A DNA stretch of 19,095 nucleotides. Origin: JAQBGV01 sp032128395. Lineage in GTDB: Bacteria; Planctomycetota; UBA8108; UBA1146. The stretch covers positions 1-19,095 of the forward strand of contig JAQBGV010000011.1 in assembly GCA_032128395.1 (NCBI GenBank). The letters run 5' to 3'. A program made the position numbers and the translations under genes. This document shows, one piece after another, positions 14,743-19,095 of the stretch. Each line of letters opens with the position of its first letter. Positions within the stretch are counted from its first letter, which is position 1. Below the pieces are notes generated by a model, which ran no database searches, was not told the DNA's origin, and saw only the letters and a program-made list of their open reading frames with translations.

Positions 14743-17427
14743 ATGTCCCGCGCCATCCAACGTGCGTCCCACGTCCGGTTCCTGTGGACCGTCGCGTTCT
14801 TGATGTGCTTCACCGGCTCCGTGAGATCCCAAGACCTGGGCTTCTGCTTCTTGCTCTCCGCGGGAGATGCCGGCGCTCAGTCTGCGAGTGCGGCGACGAG
14901 GCACTTCAACGGCGACATGATCGTCACGGGGTCATTCGAAGGAACGATCGATCTCGGGTCGGGCCCGCTGGTCGCCGCCGGGGGGAAGGACATCTTCCTC
15001 GCCCGACGCGACGCGAATGGGGTGCCACTCTGGTCGGTCGCCTTCCCTGGCACCCTCGATGAGGAGTCGACGGCGCTCGCGATCACCAATTCGAGCAATA
15101 TCGCAATGGTGGGCTTCTTCGAGGGCACGGTGGACTTCGGTGGGGGAGTGCTCTCCAGCAGTGGCGGCACCGACATCTTCCTGGCGATCTTCGATCCCTC
15201 CGGAAGCCACGTCTTCTCCGCCGCGTTCGGAGATGCGGCCGACCAGGCGGCTCGGGGGGTCCTCGTCAATCAGACCGGTCGGATCATCGTGACCGGGGGT
15301 TTTTTCGGCACGGTCAACTTCGGGGGAGGAAATCTGACCTCGCTCGGCGGTGAGGATGCGTTCATCGCGACCTTCACATCCCTCGGAGCCCCGGAGTTCT
15401 CGAACCGATACGGGGGGCTGGGAGATCAGCGCGCGTTGGGGATCGCGGGAGACATCTTCAACGAGTTGGTCATCGTCGGCGAGTTCGAGAACTCGATCGA
15501 CTTCTTCACTCCGCAGGTCTCCGCCGGAGGCACCGACATTTTTGCCGCGAGATTCACGTCGACCCTGTTCGAACTCTGGTCGCGGCGCTTCGGAGATGCG
15601 TTCGATGAGACCGCCACCGCGGTCGTGGCGGACAGCGGCAACGATTTTATCGTGACGGGGAGCTTCGAGGGCACCGTGGACTTCGACGGCGGTCCGCTCG
15701 TCAGCAGCGGTAGCCGAGATGTCTTCCTCGCGAAGTTCGACGCGTTCGGGTTCCACATCTGGTCGACCCGGGCCGGCGACGCCCTGAGTCAGGAGGGGCT
15801 CGCCGTCGCCGTGAACTCCGACCAGGAGATCAGCGTAGTGGGTCGGATGTCGGGAATCGCCGACTTCGGAAGTGGACCGATGAGCGCCCTCGGCGGATCG
15901 GATGGCTTCGCCGCCCGGTACGACTCCGCAGGAGTCAGCCTCGCCTCGATTCGATTCGGAGGCCTGGGAGCGGACGCGGCCCATGGCGTGAATCTCGACG
16001 GCACGGTCGTCGGGAACTTCGAGCAGACGGGGAGCTTCGGCAGTGGGATTCTTTCCTCCGCGGGTGGGGCAGATCTGTTCCTGGGTACTCTCTGCGATGT
16101 GGTCCCGCCGACTCCTCCGTTGACCTTCTGCTCCGTCTTCGGAGAGGGAGATGGCCTGAACCAGGTCGCGACCGCGGTCGCCCGGGATCTCCTCGGTGAT
16201 ACCGTGGTGACCGGGACCTTCGAGGGTGCGATCAACCTCGGCACGATTCCCCTGAACGCCGCGGGGGGGCGGGACATCTTCCTCGCGAAGCGCGATCCGA
16301 GCGGATCGACGACCTGGTCGAAGTCTTTCCCCGGATCGCTCGATGAGGTCTCGACCTCGATCGCCATCACGAACGGGAATCAGATCGTCATCGCCGGGCA
16401 CTTCAACGGCACGGTCGACTTCGGGGGAGGCGCTCTGGTCAGCGCGGGCGGGACCGATGTCTTCTTCGCGATCTTCGATCCTCTCGGATTTCACGTCTTC
16501 TCGTCGGCATTCGGCGATGCGTCCGACCAGGCCGCTCGGGGGGTCTTCGTCAATCAGACGAGTCGGATCATCCTGACGGGGGGGTTCTCCGGCACCGTCA
16601 ATTTCGGCGGCGGGAATCTCACCTCTCTGGGGGGCGAGGACGTGTTCATCGCGTCCTTCACGGCGAACGGAGCCCCGGAATTCTCGGTCCGCTTCGGAGG
16701 GATCGGAGATCAGCGCGCCCTGGGGATCACCGGGGACATCTTCAACGATTTCGTCATCGTCGGAGAGTTCGAGAACGGGATCGACTTCGATACCCCACTC
16801 GTCTCCGCCGGTGGGACCGACATCTTCGTCTCCCGGTACACCGATTTTTACTTCCCGCTCTGGTCGTTCGGATTCGGCGATTCCTCGAATCAGACCGCGA
16901 CCGCGGTGGTGGCGGACAGCAACAACGACCTGATCGTCACCGGCAGCTTTGCGGGATCGGTCGATTTCGGCGGCGGCCCGCTGGCCTCGAGTGGTGGTCG
17001 GGATGTCTTCGTAGCGAAGTTCGATCCCTTCGTGAACCATCTCTGGTCTCGGATCGCGGGGGATGCGCAGAATCAAGATGGACTCGATCTCGATGTCGGG
17101 CCGGCGGATGAGATTCTGGTTTCCGGCGGATATTCGGGCAGTGTCGACTTCGGGACCGGAGCGTTGACGAGCACCGGAGGCGAAGATGGGTTCATCGTCG
17201 AGTACGACTCGACGGGGACGGCTGCGGAGGCCCTCTCTCTCGGGGGAGCGGGAACCGACGTCGCGCTCGGGATCACCTGGGACGGGGTCGCCGTCGGCAG
17301 CTTCGAACAAACCGCCTCGTTCCGATCGGTCGACCTGACCTCCGCGGGGGGGACCGACCTCTTCATCGCATCCCTCTGCCGCGATTCGCTGCTCTTCACC
17401 TTCTCCGCCGAGAGCCAGTCGATTTAG
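14743..17427 (+). CDS. Secreted double beta-propeller-like repeat protein, ends at an in-frame TAG
   Basis: The frame has 894 codons before the stop. Residues 1-30 are a signal peptide (FLWTVAFLMCFTGSVRS). The body consists of about 47-60-residue repeats of the form G-F-GTVDFGGG-L-S-GG-D-F-A-FD, WS--FGD, like SBBP-type beta-propeller repeats. I count seven in residues 40-450 and seven in 460-884. The halves match blade by blade (GEFEN-ID is the fourth blade in both), so one seven-bladed unit was duplicated whole. The function is unknown; such proteins are secreted or surface-attached. The ATG at 14743 has AGAGG about 9 nt upstream. The TAG at 17425-17427 (codon 895) interrupts a sequence that continues in the same frame to 18189. 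Confidence 0.85.
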   Translation: MSRAIQRASHVRFLWTVAFLMCFTGSVRSQDLGFCFLLSAGDAGAQSASAATRHFNGDMIVTGSFEGTIDLGSGPLVAAGGKDIFLARRDANGVPLWSVAFPGTLDEESTALAITNSSNIAMVGFFEGTVDFGGGVLSSSGGTDIFLAIFDPSGSHVFSAAFGDAADQAARGVLVNQTGRIIVTGGFFGTVNFGGGNLTSLGGEDAFIATFTSLGAPEFSNRYGGLGDQRALGIAGDIFNELVIVGEFENSIDFFTPQVSAGGTDIFAARFTSTLFELWSRRFGDAFDETATAVVADSGNDFIVTGSFEGTVDFDGGPLVSSGSRDVFLAKFDAFGFHIWSTRAGDALSQEGLAVAVNSDQEISVVGRMSGIADFGSGPMSALGGSDGFAARYDSAGVSLASIRFGGLGADAAHGVNLDGTVVGNFEQTGSFGSGILSSAGGADLFLGTLCDVVPPTPPLTFCSVFGEGDGLNQVATAVARDLLGDTVVTGTFEGAINLGTIPLNAAGGRDIFLAKRDPSGSTTWSKSFPGSLDEVSTSIAITNGNQIVIAGHFNGTVDFGGGALVSAGGTDVFFAIFDPLGFHVFSSAFGDASDQAARGVFVNQTSRIILTGGFSGTVNFGGGNLTSLGGEDVFIASFTANGAPEFSVRFGGIGDQRALGITGDIFNDFVIVGEFENGIDFDTPLVSAGGTDIFVSRYTDFYFPLWSFGFGDSSNQTATAVVADSNNDLIVTGSFAGSVDFGGGPLASSGGRDVFVAKFDPFVNHLWSRIAGDAQNQDGLDLDVGPADEILVSGGYSGSVDFGTGALTSTGGEDGFIVEYDSTGTAAEALSLGGAGTDVALGITWDGVAVGSFEQTASFRSVDLTSAGGTDLFIASLCRDSLLFTFSAESQSI

Positions 17428-18189
17428 TACGACCCGGGGACCGGGAGCGGTTCGTTTGACGAGTCGCTCTTCGTCGTCGAGGAGCCGGGGAGTCCGGGAT
17501 TCCCGAACGACTTCCAGGGGCTCTCGGTCAGCGGAGTGCACGACCCGACGCTGCTCTCCGCCCTAGCGGTGACGGAGGGACCGGGACTGGGCGCGCTCAA
17601 CGGAGGGACGGGCGCGGAACTGTTCCTGCCCGAGAGTTGCGCGGCCGGTTTCACCCTCGGGGTGGTCTTCTCGACGACCGATCCCCTCGGGCAGGTACTC
17701 ACCGCTTCCGCGGCGGTGGAGTTCGCTGTCGTCTCCTACTCGACGGTGCGCTCCGGCCTGCAGGGCGACCCGGATGGCAGCACGACGCAGATCATCTTCC
17801 TCGACGGCTCCTGCACTTCGTCTCCGATCGATCCGATCGTGACGAACGTGGTCAGCGTCGGGGGCCAGACCGCGGCCGCATCCAAGGTTTTCGGGGTGAT
17901 CACGTTCGTGCCGCTCCCGGGATTCGTCCGCGCCGAGTGCAATCTGGACGGGCTCTACGACATTTCCGATGGGGTCTTCCTGCTGATCTATCTCTTCCTC
18001 ATGGGGGGACCGCTCGGTTGCGATGACGCCTGCGACGGCAACGATGATGGATTGCTCGACATCGCCGATCCGCTGTTCATCTTCACGAATCTGTTCGTCT
18101 CGGGACCGAATCCGGCGGCGCCGTTCCCGGCCTGTGGCACCGACCCGACCGCAGATGCGCTCGATTGTGATGGCTCACTCTGCCCCTGA
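17428..18189 (+). pseudogene. C-terminal part of the propeller protein: beta domain and dockerin-like tail, after in-frame TAG
   Basis: Immediately after the TAG the same frame reads YDPGTGSGSFDESLFVVEEP, then PGFPNDFQGLSVSGVHDPTL. This is the usual start of a beta-sandwich domain in planctomycete secreted proteins, and the FSAESQSI before the stop is its first strand. It ends with two EF-hand-like loops (DGLYDISDGVFLL and GNDDGLLDIADPLFIF), probably calcium-binding as in dockerins, and CGTDPTADALDCDGSLCP. Together with the upstream part it would make a 1148-residue protein. A GTG at 17536 could start a separate short protein, but I see no convincing ribosome binding site or secretion signal there. 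I read it as the severed end of one gene. Confidence 0.8.
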
Positions 18190-18253
18190 CGCGGCGTGCC
18201 GCGATGAAGCCAACGAGGGTGGTTGCGATTCTCCACGCTCTCAACCATAGGGC

Positions 18254-18288
18254 CCGTCCAGTGCGAGAGTCATGAACACACTGGACGG
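18254..18288 (+). terminator. 10-bp perfect stem-loop downstream of the propeller gene
   Basis: CCGTCCAGTG (18254-18263) and CACTGGACGG (18279-18288) form a perfect 10-bp stem with a 15-nt loop, 64 bp after the stop at 18189. There is no T-run, so it would be a Rho-dependent or structural 3' end rather than a classic intrinsic terminator. The rest of 18190-18484 holds a diverged copy of the 115-bp repeat and no gene. Confidence 0.45.
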
Positions 18289-18395
18289 ATCTTCGACATG
18301 GATCGAGAACGGGGCGCGACAGCTCCGGATTGCGCGCGCGGTAGTGCCCGGGAAAGGCTCGCTACGACTCAGGCACCCGGTAGGTCCGCGGGCCC

Positions 18396-18462
18396 GGAGG
18401 CGGAGCCGAGCTCTGTGGGGTGAATCGTGAGCGGCTCAGCCGCGAGCGAGAGGGGACCTCGG
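18396..18462. repeat. Diverged partial copy of the 115-bp repeat
   Basis: This segment matches the middle of the 115-bp units at 18842-19095, including GGGGTGAATCGTGAGCGGC and GCGAGCGAGAGGGGACC. A small stem is kept although the loop differs: GCGGCT-C-AGCCGC here and GCGGC-CCC-GCCGC in the tandem units. This suggests a structured element. Confidence 0.7.
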
Positions 18463-18484
18463 ACCGACGGTAGTAGGGCAAGGA

Positions 18485-18588
18485 GAGACGATTCGCGAAT
18501 CGCAGCCTGTGCGCATCGTGCGCCGGCAAACCGGGGATTTCCGGCACGCCGCCTCAGCTCCGGACAAAGCATGAAAGCAAATGGCGGT
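18485..18588. repeat. Island repeat copy D (partial, 104 bp)
   Basis: This copy aligns without gaps to copy A from 152 on. The GAGACG is at 18485 and TGGCGG at 18582, the same 97-nt offset as in A, B and C. It is closest to A (TGTGCGCATCGTGCG and AAACCGGGGATT are identical). It lacks the left third of the repeat, which is replaced by the diverged 115-bp-type sequence. It also lacks the tRNA-like segment after TGGCGG. An intact tRNA-Ser begins about 80 bp to its right. Confidence 0.75.
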
Positions 18589-18590
18589 GT

Positions 18591-18754
<164 letters not shown>

Positions 18755-18841
18755 GCGGTCTCCGTGCGCAAGGAGTCAGGATGAGGTACGCCGGGAGAGC
18801 TGCCAAGAGAAGATTCGGGGTCGGGCCGGGTGTTCTTCTCG

Positions 18842-19095
18842 CCCAAAGATCGCAGAGTGAGGAGGCAGAGCCGACCTCAATGGGGTGAATCGTGAGCGGC
18901 CCCGCCGCGAGCGAGAGGGGACCGGACCTCGAACATCCCTCGGAGCCAATCGATTACCCAAAGATCGCAGAGTGAGGAGGCAGAGCCGACCTCAATGGGG
19001 TGAATCGTGAGCGGCCCCGCCGCGAGCGAGAGGGGACCGGACCTCGAACATCCCTCGGAGCCAATCGATTACCCAAAGATCGCAGAGTGAGGAGG
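18842..19095. repeat. 115-bp perfect tandem direct repeats, running off the window
   Basis: Units begin at 18842, 18957 and 19072 (each CCCAAAGATCGCAGAG). The first two are identical over all 115 bp, and the third is cut by the window end after 24 bp. Each carries a small GCGGC-CCC-GCCGC stem. There is no coding potential I can support. The identity implies recent expansion or homogenisation. Confidence 0.95.

Noticed and set aside
17425..17427. Programmed recoding (for example pyrrolysine) at the TAG
   Set aside because: No recoding structure or dedicated tRNA is visible here. A simple nonsense mutation or read error is more likely.
14932..17541. 869-residue minus-strand open frame opposite the propeller gene
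   Set aside because: It is an Asp/Arg/Glu-rich mirror of the repeats. It lacks a signal peptide and domains, while the plus strand has a signal peptide and regular blades.
18842..19095. CRISPR array
   Set aside because: The units are contiguous 115-bp repeats with no unique spacers, and no cas genes are nearby.

Overview
The window is GC-rich chromosomal DNA. It most resembles a planctomycete or a similar large-genome aquatic or soil bacterium. The main clue is the secreted protein at the right, which ends in two dockerin/EF-hand-like loops and a 'CGTDPTADALDCDG' tail of a kind common in Planctomycetota. A large di-haem cytochrome-c-peroxidase-like protein sits next to it. The taxonomic call is an inference from these protein types.

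Layout. Positions 1-12,115 form an accessory (defence/conflict) island. It is divided by three ungapped copies of a roughly 273-bp diverged repeat: A 67-339, B 4228-4500 and C 7990-8263. A fourth, partial copy (D 18485-18588) lies beside an intact tRNA-Ser(GGA) gene (18667-18754, minus strand). Inside A, B and C a 34-nt segment lines up with the 3' end of that tRNA (CCA end, acceptor and T arm), in the same orientation. The repeats therefore look like old attachment-site or tRNA-derived boundaries of serially inserted modules. No integrase or transposase is visible.

Module 1 (A to B) holds an AbiEi antitoxin, a frameshifted and rearranged AbiEii toxin, and a convergent archaeo-eukaryotic-primase/superfamily-II-helicase fusion of the TOTE conflict type (843 aa, intact). 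Module 2 (B to C) holds an intact AbiEi-AbiEii operon with a strong, apparently leaderless promoter, and a two-gene operon of a TPR protein and a small basic protein. Module 3 (from C) holds an AbrB/MazE-type antitoxin with a Doc/Fic toxin, again convergent with a TOTE primase-helicase. That second helicase is broken: the Walker A region is deleted and the Walker B region is inverted in place. A 153-aa uncharacterised protein is encoded just upstream of it. Modules 1 and 3 thus share one plan, a toxin-antitoxin pair facing a TOTE gene, with different toxin families in the same slot.

At 12017-12109 there is an almost perfect inverted copy of the 5' half and leader of the tRNA-Ser, which marks a recent rearrangement at the island edge.

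Positions 12,191-18,189 look like ordinary chromosome. They hold a membrane-anchored di-haem cytochrome c protein, then a divergently transcribed secreted protein with two sevenfold beta-propeller-like halves. An in-frame TAG separates this second protein from its own C-terminal, dockerin-like region. The right end holds hairpins, the tRNA and 115-bp perfect tandem repeats that run off the window.
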